From the NCBI GenBank assembly GCA_037178975.1, contig JASJZH010000006.1, forward strand, positions 7,750,001 to 7,814,000: 64,000 nucleotides of DNA, read 5' to 3'. Origin of the DNA: Oscheius tipulae. Taxonomy: Eukaryota > Nematoda > Chromadorea > Rhabditida > Rhabditidae. Below the pieces are notes generated by a model. That model searched no databases. It had not been told where the DNA came from and saw nothing but the letters and a program-made list of their open reading frames with translations. Positions 23,470-33,947 of the stretch are shown one piece after another; the stretch's first letter is position 1, and every line of letters begins with the position of its first letter. Made by a program: the position numbers and the translations under genes.

Positions 23470-26349
23470 ATGGACGGGCTGTCGCCCGCCTCGCAAATCT
23501 CCTCAACTGTGGGAAGCTCTGCCTCAGAGCGAACAGATTATCCGTCCATGATGTCTCGTCCAGGTGCCAGTGATGCCTGTGCCACCATTGTTCAAGGACT
23601 CATGATGTTTAATCAAGTAAGGTTTTTTCAAGTAAACTTTCACAAAGTTTCCAGAGTCCCGAGGAAGAATTCTCTCGAAAAGCGTGTGAATCGTTGGTGA
23701 AGAAGATGAAAGACAAGCGCGACGAGCTGGATGCACTCATCGTCTCCGTCTACAGCCGTGGCGAAGACTCTAAAAAGTGCATTACGATCGCCAGAACGTT
23801 GGACGGAAGACTTCAGGTAACTTATATCCCCGTATATTACCATTATTTGCGATTTTCGGTGGCAGGAAGAAAGGGGTTCCCGCATGTTGTCTACGCCAAA
23901 ATCTTCCGTTGGCCGGATTTGCACAAAAACGAACTGAAACATCTATCCTACTGCGAGCACGCTTTTGATCTGAAGGCTGACAATGTAAGTGAGTTGATAT
24001 TTTCATAGAAAAGTACTATTTGAAGGTCTGTGTCAATCCGTACCACTACGAAAGAGTCATCAATGCTGGAATGGGACAAATCGAAGTAAAAGGCGACGAC
24101 GAAGAGATGTCCGTCATCACAGACGACAAGTAAAGTTTATAGATTAACGTTTTACGTTTATATTGTCAGGTACTATGGAATGAGAGCTCCTCCTCCAACT
24201 CACAACCCGATATCCATGCACATGAACACGGGAATCCCTCGACCAATTAAACAAGAGCTTGTTTCTCCTTCTGGAGGAGGTAACAGATACATGGACGTGA
24301 GTTTTTCTTATTTTGATTCTGCAGATCACTTTTTAATGTCAAAGTTTGGCTCATAGGATTGTATTCCATTATGTCAACGATTCATGACAGAGAAAGAGCT
24401 CAGTTTTTTCATGAATACGTTATAGAAATGTTTGAGAGCAAAATTATGTAGCCAATTTACTGCTTTTGTATAAGAGCAATTAGAATTCTTACAAGATAAC
24501 CTTTTGACAATATAAGACTTCTAGTGGTAATTGAGGGTGACACTTTAAATACTGCTGTATTTAAAGATGAGAAAGATACGACATTGAGCTAGCCGAAACC
24601 GCACTAAACTACCAAAACTTGACAGTTATAAGAATGGCTTTACATCTTGCCAGCCTGAAAACTCTCCCGTACCACATCGGCAACAACACAGCTTTCTGAC
24701 ACTCACTCAGATTGTCATGATGCTGAGACATTATAGGAAAAGAGACTAGCGCGTGTGAACGAGTGAGCTAGTGAACGAAAAAGGCTTCGGCAAATGGATA
24801 GCTTTCAGTTCAACAGTCAAATGGCTCAACCTTCGCATATGCGACCAATGATGAATCAGAATATGCATACTCCAGGACAGCAGCAACGCATGCTCCCTCA
24901 GCAACAGCAGCGATTGGTGTCGACCAATTCGCCAGCGGGAGGATCGAATCCGCAAGGTGTAGCTCCATATCCGCCTCAGCAACTGCCTTGCACGGCTCCG
25001 GCTACTCTCAACATGGACAGGGTTGCTCGACAAAATGTTGAGCCAATGGACACAAATTCATATCAGAATGAGCCTTCTTTGACGTTAAGCCCGGACTCCT
25101 ACAAATCTCTGGGTACGAATATTGTTTATCGACTTCAAAACTAGTTTGCAGGTAATGTGTCCTATGTGAACAAAAACGTTGTCTGCGTCACTTCAAACGA
25201 GCCCAAGGATTCGACACAAGGTAGCACAGTTCGTTTTTATCAACTTTACATTCTATACAGATACGGAAGCTCCTTGGATCACCATAATGTACACAGAGTG
25301 TAAAAGATCCATGGGAACTTTCATGTCTTCGAAAAGGAGTGTTTTCGTTGACAGCGGCTATGCGTCTGCTGCCAACCGCTGGTGTCTCGGTGGAATGAGT
25401 AGACCTGAGCTGAGTCCCGAAATGAACGACATGCTGAGAAAGATTGGAAGAGGGACCCGCTTGTCCTGTAAAGAAAATGGAGATGTCTGGATCCAGGTGC
25501 GTAGTCAGGAATTGTCTTCATGTGTTATCTTTTCAGAACTACAGTCATGCTCCGATTTTTGTACAGTCTCACTATCTGGATCGTGAAGCTGGTCGTGGTG
25601 TTGGTGATGTGATCCATAAGGTGTATCCAGGAGCTAGAATCAAGGTTTTTTTTAACTACCATATGTGTGTGCTTGTCCGTGTTCCAAAAATATATTGATT
25701 TCCCACCTGCAATTCAAAAAGTACCTGAGTTTAACACATAGAAACAGGTAACACATAGAAATGATCAACCTCTTTAGGATCCCTTTGCGACTGGTTCGGG
25801 GTGCGGAGAAGAGCGTGCCATGCCCCTAAATACCTGTTGACTATTTAAAATTTGTCGTCTTTAGATTTTTGACTGCCAACGGAGCCGCCAAATCATGAAA
25901 GACCACTGGCTGTCCAGTCTAATGTCCAAATGCAAAATGGTTTCGCATGGATCGGTTGAAGACGATCTTCTGCTTGGCGACTCGATCATCGGACCCAACG
26001 GCCAACAACAGTCTCTGCCCTTGGCTAAAAACGTGAGAGTTCACCTGTTTTCATTTTTATAACCGTGTTTTAGGATCGCAATGATCCCCTGAACGAACTT
26101 TTCCGCTTCGGAATGGCCCGCATCTCTTTTGTCGAAGGTTGGGGACCGGACTATCCTGGAAGAGACACCATCGATGATTGCAGAAGTTGGATAGAGATCA
26201 AGCTGAATGTGTACGTTACTCTTCTTCATAGTTTCCGGCAGCTAGTTGCCGCCGAGAGACATATCTCGGCAAACATAACGTTTTTCAGGGCGTTCGCGTT
26301 TCTCGACAGGCTACTTACTGAAGTACACGGCGAACAGCTTCTGCCTTGA
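23470..26349 (+). CDS. Co-Smad (SMAD4-type) transcription factor, MH1 plus MH2
   Basis: Co-Smads partner receptor-phosphorylated Smads in TGF-beta/BMP signalling and bind DNA in the nucleus. From the start at 23470 the MH1 domain has [52 protein letters not shown] and [11 protein letters not shown], keeping the Cys-Cys-Cys-His zinc set. A Gln/Pro/Met-rich linker follows (24794-25100). MH2 runs from [17 protein letters not shown] through [43 protein letters not shown] and [20 protein letters not shown] to a C-terminal helix ending EQLLP. There is no C-terminal S-x-S phosphorylation motif, as expected of a co-Smad. Introns are short except about 24301-24812 and 25645-25864. The intron inside MH1 lacks an AG acceptor in the frame the conserved protein needs. 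The ATG at 24794 could be an alternative start for an MH2-only isoform. Confidence 0.93.
24543..24566. repeat. Perfect 10-bp inverted repeat in a Smad intron
   Basis: CTTTAAATAC and GTATTTAAAG flank a 4-base loop inside the long intron between the MH1 and linker exons. It is AT-rich and short; a binding site or chance are both possible. Confidence 0.4.
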
Positions 26350-26827
26350 TTCCTCATTGGTACCCATCTTTTCATTCTCTATAATCGTCTCAGTTTTCCC
26401 GACTTTTTCGGTGTATTCGATCTCTTTTGTTAGCCAAAAATTAGCCAAACTTTTCTTGTTAACTCAATTTCCTATCCCCACTGTTACTTTGACCAGGCCT
26501 TTCAACTCTTTTGGACCAGCTCTACACAATTTTCATATTTTTAGTTGCATTATTCACCTCAGATTTGCTACACAATCTATGATCCGAAACTTTGTAGAAC
26601 AATGGGTAGCTAAAACAACTTATCAGATTGCATCTTAGTGTAGGACCTCAATAAAAATATCTATCAGGCCTTCCTTATGCTTTTTCTGCCATTCTTCATT
26701 CTTTCCCAGAGGTGCTTGAGAATGCTCGAGTGCGTCGTGCAAATAATACTCATATCAGTGTATCTTCAGTCACTCCACGCAAAACTGACGAAAAAAACGT
26801 CTCGAACGGTCTCGGTGTCCTAAAGAA

Positions 26828-29800
26828 ATGTCCGCATTCGACATTTCTCAGTACACCATCGAAGTATCTATGGAGAACGACGAGAGCACCACGACTACGA
26901 CAGAAACGGTCAGGCTGTACCCCACTTTGGACACGGAAAAGTCTCAAGTGGCTGTACAAGAAGGCAGTTCGAAACGAGTGACTTTCAAGGATAACGAAGA
27001 GGAAGAGAGCGCTGTTCATTTACAGAAGGAAGAGGCAAAAGAGGAAGTCGTCTTTGTACAAAAACAGATTGCTTCGATAGAAGGAAGTGTGATCTATGCT
27101 GTGGAGCCCGCTTTTGGAGTCATATTGACCAAGCCTGATGCTGTAATTGATCTCCCGGCGCCGACGAAGCGAAGGATACGAAAGAAGGTGAAGAAAGTGG
27201 AATCGGAAGAGAAGGAACTGCCTGTTGTGTCACAGCCGGAGAAGATTGTGGCTGCCATTCCGGATGAGCTGATATACAAAGCGAGAAAAGCTGTCGAAGC
27301 ACAAACGGAAGCAGCCGAAGAACGGAGATTGATCTTTTCGAAACGTAATCAAGCTGCTGCTGAGAAGGAAGAGGCGATTCAGGGTCAACAAACTGAATCG
27401 ATTGATGTACCAGCGTCTACTGAAATCACTGTTGAGCAGTGTGAACAAGCTGATATCGAGCAAGCAGCTACTGATAATGGCCAAAGGAAAGAAGCCATTC
27501 TTCAAGAAGACGTTCAGCATGAAGAGAACCTGCCTGAACCAGATGCTCGTAATCTAGAAGAGGCAGAAACTCTGGAAGACCAATGCTCGGCTAATAGGCG
27601 AACTCAAGATTCCGATATTATTCCATCTACTACCGTTATTGAAGTATCTGTAGAATTGGACACTGTCTCAACGGTAGAGCCCGAAGCTTTGGTTAAGGAT
27701 GTTGTCGAGCAAGAAGGGCAAGCAGACAGCAATAAAGATGAAGAGATTCAGTTGGAAGACGTTCGCGAGAGTGGAATCGACTTTAAAGATACTTTTCAAC
27801 CTGAATTCCATACAGCTGTGACTACTAAACAAGAAGCTTTTGCTGACACCGACCAAGGAGATGCTCGAATTGTGTTGCAGGAACATCATCTTGAGCAGGA
27901 ACCTGTAAGTATGGAAATAGTTGACAATCGTGATGTTGGAAAAACACTGGAGCAATCAGAAGAGCGAGATTATGAGAACAAAACCACCTCGGACAAACAA
28001 ATGGCGGATGTCCAAGAAGAAGCTGCTGCTAAAATATCAGTAGGAACATACAGTGAGCCCGGTCCAGAATTGGTTCATGATGAAGAAGAAACATCTGTTG
28101 AACAAGAAGCAGAGATAATCGAAGTTGATGTGCAACAAGTAGTTGAAGTCCCGAAAGAAGAATCTTCGGAAACCACTGAAGAAGCGGAGATGATTACAGG
28201 GGACGAACATTTGGAAGATAAAAAAGCTGGAAAGCTCATTCAGAAAGAGCAGTCGTTGGATGAGCCCGAGAAGGAAGCACAGGAAGATGTTGAAGAAGAC
28301 AAACTGACCTACCTAACTCCTTCAGTTTCAGTTTATCCTGTCATCAACGATATTCTAGAAGAAGACACCCACAGTGAATCATCTCTGGACAAGGACGAAG
28401 TAATCTCAATTAAGGAGAACATCGTTTCTATCAATATTTCCCCAAGTCCAAGAGAGGAAGCAGCTAGAAGTTTCTTTGGAAACTCTGAAGCCGACACCAG
28501 CTCACATGCAATCCAAGATGATATGATCTCTCTTGAAGAAGTCGCCGATTCGTTGCCGGAAGACGCTGCTTCAGTCAAAACCTTCACTATTCCTGAGCCA
28601 ATCGAAGACGGTGAACCCTGGAATAGATGGCTCTTCACACAACTTCGCTACATTTGGGAAAACTACAGTGGCAAGATTGCTATCGTAAGCTCGAAAGCAG
28701 AAGTAAGACAATCAGTTTTAGGTAGAAGAAATTGGAGAAACGAGATGTATCAGCTATGGAGAACTGATGGACGGAGTAATGAGAACTGCCAACTATCTCC
28801 AACATCATGGTGTTGGAGAAGAAACAGTCGTCGGATTCTGCATGGAGAGCACCTTCGAGTTTCTTCTCTATGAGCTGGCCTGCTTTTTTCTTGGAGCTCT
28901 TCCAGTCATTTTCCGTCCCAGCCACATTTGTATGATTCCCAAAAGCCTAAGTCATGTATTTTCAGCTTCCGATCACGTTACACCTCTCAATCTCAAGGTG
29001 ATGATTACCGATGCCAAACACTATGGTCATGTTCTAAGATCTCATGCTTTTTTTGGAGAATTACAGGTAAACACTCCAAGCATTTTGTTCGACTAAAGTT
29101 TTAGCAAGTCTTCGTCCTTACTGACGACATCAGAACGTTGTATCTGCCCAGAAATGTTTGGACCATTGACGGACTAGGGTTCTTGGACTTTAACTGTGAC
29201 AAACCTCTTCACTTGGGCAAATCACCTAAAACTGTCGTAGCGTTCTCTACCAGGTAACCTAAACACCCGCTTTCCTCTACCCTACTTCAGTGGTACCTCT
29301 TCGTCCCGCAGTAAAGTAGTCGGTCATTCTGCTCAAAGCAGCAAAGCAATCTGTACCCACTACTACGCCGAACTCAATTCACTGTTGAAAGAGAAACATC
29401 CAGAGGAGAAGGCCGATGTCCACCTCGTCACTACTGGACTTCACACAATTGATGGCTTCTCCTATTCTATCTATTCTCTCATTCATGGAGGAACTTTAAT
29501 TCTAACCGAGGCCAATGCAGGTGTTTGGAAAGTCTCGTTTTTGGATCGAGTTGGTGGTCTCATCGAAAGATACAAGGTAGTTTGCCATAGTTTGTTTTAA
29601 AAAAATCTGTAGTTTAGATCTCCATGCTGATGGTTCATTCCCAATTTCTCAAATGCTTTAGTAAATATGAAATTCACAAAATTTACAATACAGATTCGTT
29701 GAAAGTAAGTAGCATTTCTAAGCTACTACAAGTTCAGCTTCTCTGTCACTCCGGTTCTTGTCTCCCTCCTTCAGTTATTGAGAGTGTTAGAGAGCTAGGA

Positions 29801-30981
29801 ATGTCTACTACTCAAGGTATGTTCCTTTTTTCCGGCAGTGCATGTATTTCAGCTTATATCACTACTGAAACTGGTTCTTTCTCACTAGAAGACGTTACTT
29901 CTAGCAATATTTTGATTCCAACATGTGGAGAGCCTTTTGTCGGAAACAATGTCAAAGTAAACTTTTTTGCTTTCATAGAATGACGTCATTCAGATCCTCG
30001 AGCTCGAAGGAGATAATGAGGTTGCTCCAGGAAAATGGGGCCGATTGTGGGTTCAGGGACCGACGCTCTTCTCGGAGTACTTGTGTGAGGCGAAGTTTGC
30101 AGAGAGCTGTTCCAGTGGGTGGTTTTTCACAGGTATTGGGGATGACCAGACTTTTCAAAAAAGCGTTTCAGGTGACATCGCATCCCTGGACGAACAGGCG
30201 AGGCTGTATGTGGCTGGACCTGTAGAAGGAGTCGTAAATGGAACAAATGGGCTGGTAAACATTTTTTACACAAATTGGGAAACAAGAAACAAAGTCCCTG
30301 CTGGAGAAATCCTGCGGTTGCAAAACTAACTCTTGGAAACGGAACAGATGTGACTCTGTCTTTTGCTGGGTCTGGCATAAACATTGCCATAGATGAATGA
30401 ATGGAATGCTTGGGACAAGTTGATCAATAGTTAGAACCATTGCGTGATAGCCGTAATAGAAGTCAATCGACCGCAACAAAAGCTACGGCTGACTACTATT
30501 TGAAAGAGAACATGCTTTGAGTCTTTTTCTGGTATCAATCGACAGTCAATAGGAAACTACTGATCCAGGGCTAGGAATATACTAAATACAACTCTCAGGT
30601 TCCCCTTGTTGAAGCTGAGATCATCCTCTCGGAGCTCGCCAGCATTGATGAGATTGCCATAACCAAACTGAATAATGAAATTGTTGCCGGAATGGTCTTG
30701 ATCGAAGGCGAGATCCCTCCATCAGTTGATAAGATCAACTCAATTCTAAAGGGTAGGCTAATCATTCGATTTATCTTCACCAGACAGTTTAAGAGAGAGG
30801 ACTCAAGTTGAAGATTGATCGCCTGACAGTTGTCGACTTCATTCCCAGATCAGAAACTGGAAAACTCATCCGCGGCGACCTCCCATTCCTATTCGAAATT
30901 GAGCCAGAAGCGGAAATTGAAACAGAGGCGGAGCTTGACATCGCCACTGATATGCTTGAGGAAAATGAAAGTAGTCTATAA
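26828..30981 (+). CDS. Adenylate-forming (acyl-CoA ligase-like) protein with long acidic N-terminal extension
   Basis: The first exon (26828-28684) encodes about 619 residues. The first 595 or so are an acidic, Glu-rich, apparently disordered region starting MSAFDISQYTIEVSM. It then enters an ANL-superfamily adenylation domain: WLFTQLRYIWENYSGKIAIV, ISYGELMDGVMRTANYLQHH, VVGFCMESTFEFLLYELACF. Later exons give the nucleotide loop STSGTSSSRSKVVGHS (a variant of the usual YTSGTTGxPKG; the Lys is kept), SYSIYSLIHGGTLIL and LLCHSGSCLPPSV. The C-terminal subdomain has EIILSELASIDEIAITKLNN and PRSETGKLIRGDLP with the expected catalytic Lys, followed by an acidic tail to 30981. In this family ATP plus a carboxylate gives an acyl-adenylate, usually transferred to CoA. 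Substrate is unknown. Joins around 29600-30260 are uncertain, and an intron of about 340 bp precedes 30599. The next gene starts 158 bp downstream. Confidence 0.82.
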
Positions 30982-31139
30982 AGATACACACCTTTAATCA
31001 GCCCATATTCTATTTCTTGTCCGTTTTTATCCTGCCTTTTCTGTCTAATATCCATCTTATTCGCTTGTTGTCTTTCAACACTGCTCATACGTTATCAGAT
31101 ATTGATAAAGGTCTTTCGGTTCACCTTCCTTCTGAAGAA

Positions 31140-32312
31140 ATGTCCCGCCTGTGGGTTCTTGTCATTTTATGTACTCTGATCTCTGGAGTAAGTCTATTAT
31201 TGATCCGTTTTTCTCATCAACTTCTTAGGAAGAAGATAATGTACTTGTCGAGATCAAAGGTCTTGTGTTCACACCTAAACTTGAGGAAAATGTGTCGTTC
31301 GCAGGTGGAAAAACTTTTTCTTTCATGTTATTGTGACTTTAGGTGATGGAAATATGATTATATGTATCGGAGATTACTTGGATTCCCCTTCTCTGGAGAA
31401 CAATGATTGTCGTTACTTTCAAGGTTATAAGCCATTCAACATATCCATGTCTATTAATGGTATTTTCAAGGGAGTCACAACGTTGCCGAAGGTGAATGTT
31501 TTATTTAGTTGAAGCTATACCGTAAAAGTGTATAAGATTGACTACGACAGTAATATAGGAGCAATTTTCGGTTTTATAACTCGAATATGCAGGTTTCCAA
31601 AAAGTAGGTAAACGCAAAATGTTTTCTTGGATTGCTCTGAATCCGAACCATAGACGTATCTGTTTTAATCAATAGTTTACATTGTGGGAAAGGTGTACAG
31701 ATATACTAAACACTAAACGAAGAAGATCAATACGATTTTTTCAACGGTGGGTTAGTATCATTTTTCAGAGAACAGTCCAAATCACTTTGAACTTCAAAGT
31801 GAATGCCGTAAACGCTGATGGAACCAGTGAATGGAAAAAGTATACCTACACAACGACAAGCCCGTTGGAGCTAGGAAATCGGTTCCCTCTGGTTCAGGTA
31901 ACTTCTTGGATGCCGATTAGATCATTTTTCGCTTAGAACGTTAAAAACTTTGACTTGGAAGGAGAAATGTTTGTGGACTGCTTGGACAAAGAACTGAGAC
32001 CGTTCTGTATCTCAGAAAGCAACAAAAGTTTGGAAGCTACTGCTGGGTGAGCTTTAGTTTGCTTATGAGACGCCTGTTTTGCAGAAAAGATAAACGGGAA
32101 ATTGATTCCAGAACCGAGGTCGAGTCAACCTTCCCAAGTCCCTTGTTCAACTATCTGCTGACAGGATTCCTCATTGTTCTCATTTTGGTGCTTATTTTCG
32201 TGAAGGTCGTCTATCCTAAGTGCATTAGAAAGTAAGTCTATTAGAGATCATGGTGCGCAATAGAATGTTCAGATCTCCAGAGGATTCAGCGGATGCCCGT
32301 CAAATGCTTTAA
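31140..32312 (+). CDS. Type I single-pass membrane protein
   Basis: Family not recognised. The signal peptide is MSRLWVLVILCTLISG (exon 1, from 31140). The ectodomain exons read EEDNVLVEIKGLVFTPKLEE, then NMIICIGDYLDSPSLENNDC, KPFNISMSINGIFKGV, VQITLNFKVNAVNADGTSEW, and MFVDCLDKELRPFCISESNK with paired cysteines and N-glycosylation sequons. A transmembrane helix (YLLTGFLIVLILVLIFVKVV) is followed by a short cytoplasmic tail ending in DSADARQML at 32312. Introns are about 40 bp except one of about 280 bp (31491-31767). The beta-rich, Asn-sequon-bearing ectodomain suggests a surface or secretory-pathway protein. It lies 158 bp after the ligase stop on the same strand, so shared transcription is possible. 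Confidence 0.72.
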
Positions 32313-33257
32313 AATCCGAATAAATATATACTATTCTGCTACTGATAAAGTTCTGCTCGACGATGTACTAGCTGCGGCGACGACAAACTACTTCGCTTAC
32401 AAATTCGCATTTGCAATGACAGCATCGGAAGCGCCTATGCCAGGCGGCCCGAATAGAAAGCTAGGGTCAGCAATCAAACGCCTTTTGTGTTCAGCTTCGC
32501 TAATGAGTGAAGACCCTATTCAGCTTTGAAATGCCTCTCAGTCCATCAATGCCCTCCTCTCTTTTCAGCTGGCGGCTGTCAGCCCACTAGACACTATGGC
32601 CCAGTCAGTGGAGAGCTTCAGCGCTCGGCTTCCTTGTACGGCTTCCACACTTTTCTATCCATGTTTTAGACACCAGAAATATGATTTTTAATATGATCAC
32701 AACATCGATAGTCCAACTTTTGAAACGTGATCATGTGTTCAGATACAAAGACAGAGTTTCTTGCCTTTGAGTAGCTGTAGCAAAACTTCCCAAAAAAGTA
32801 GTTACATCACACATCTTTAGTCCTTTGTGTCTAGACGCTGTATAAGGTTACGAGCGTTCAAAGTGTCTGTCTGATACATGAGATTCGCACCTGGCGTTCC
32901 GTATAAAACTTTAGAAATCTTCGATAACATGCATTTCAGTTTTCTGTTCATTCATTCTACATGTCTCTACACTACGTCTAACCGGCAAAACTTTCTGTAG
33001 AGCTAGGGAGTCATCGCAAGCTAAGAAGATTTGCTGCATAGTAAGCAGTTGAGAACAAATGATGCCTATTTTGCAGTCATCTAATTTGCCAAAATATGGA
33101 GTATAGGCTTCTTTCCTCTAATGAAAGATCCAAGAACGGCTTCTTTGCTATCCTTCTATGTCGCGCTATTTCAAATCTTTTATAAACCAGTGTTCTTTGA
33201 TCCATGTACTCTGTTCTGGTATTCCATTCAAACATAATAGATTCCAGGCAATCTATC
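32313..33257. other. Intergenic, nothing recognised
   Basis: About 0.9 kb between the type I membrane protein and the small Thr/Pro protein. Short frames only; no RNA gene or repeat was recognised. Confidence 0.45.
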
Positions 33258-33522
33258 ATGTCACAAATGACGCCTGCCGTTCCTGAAACACCCACGAAGC
33301 CCACGACACCCCCGAACCCCGATTTTGGCAAAAAGTCCCCAACGGAGGAGATCGACGTGAAAACAGAGTTCAAGTACGTGCCATTGTGGCTATATATTAC
33401 CAATTTTGGTCTTCAGAAGCGCGATTGACGAGACCTTGTCTACGGTCTGCCAGGTGGCCAGCATTAGCGAGCTCGGACAGGAAGGTCAGCAAAAGTCCAA
33501 GGCTGGAAAGTGTTCCCACTAA
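33258..33522 (+). CDS. Small Thr/Pro-rich protein, 73 residues
   Basis: Family not recognised. Two exons (33258-33373, 33417-33522) are joined by a 43-bp intron with good GT and TTCAG borders and matching phase (222 bases). The N-terminal half is Pro/Thr-rich (SQMTPAVPETPTKPTTPPNP), then FGKKSPTEEIDVKTEFK, then a helical-looking C-terminal half (SAIDETLSTVCQVASISELG) ending KAGKCSH. There is no signal peptide or membrane segment, so it is probably cytosolic or nuclear. An AATAAA at 33572 follows at a normal distance. It would be missed by length-filtered gene finding. Confidence 0.6.
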
Positions 33523-33571
33523 AAGTGAAATTTTGTCGGTGACTGTCTATTTATAACTGTACTTTGTCAAG

Positions 33572-33577
33572 AATAAA
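33572..33577 (+). promoter_or_regulatory. Polyadenylation signal of the small Thr/Pro protein gene
   Basis: AATAAA lies 49 bp after the stop at 33522 in an AT-rich setting, which supports the two-exon gene upstream being expressed. Confidence 0.55.
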
Positions 33578-33947
33578 TCATTTATTTTTCGTACAAATAT
33601 GGCAGTTAAATATACGAAACGTTATTCTCGAGAATACAGATAGCACAACCATCGCAAGCGAAGAATTGGTGTAGTTGAAGTTACAAAGAGGGTCGGATGG
33701 AATATTAGCTGTAGACTCCGCATTTTGGGGTGATTCACGGATTATATATGACAACAAATAGAAATTTAACTGAGATAATAGGGGCAATTAGAATAGGAAA
33801 GGGACTAGATCGCACAGGAAATGGGGTTAGGGAAAATGTGAAAGTTTGCGAGTGAGCTATACAAAATATGGAAAGATTTGCAGTTGGCTTATGAATTCCA
33901 AAAGCTAATCTACACCTAAACGAGCTAACAGTCAAAATTGAATAGAT

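Noticed and set aside
27094-28638. Many antisense frames under the acidic exon
   Set aside because: They are shadows created by GAA/GAG-rich coding sequence on the other strand and have no support of their own.
29900-30480. Alternative frames near the middle of the ligase gene suggesting a separate small gene
   Set aside because: Conserved adenylation-domain motifs before and after run in the same direction, so this is more likely exons and a long intron of the ligase.
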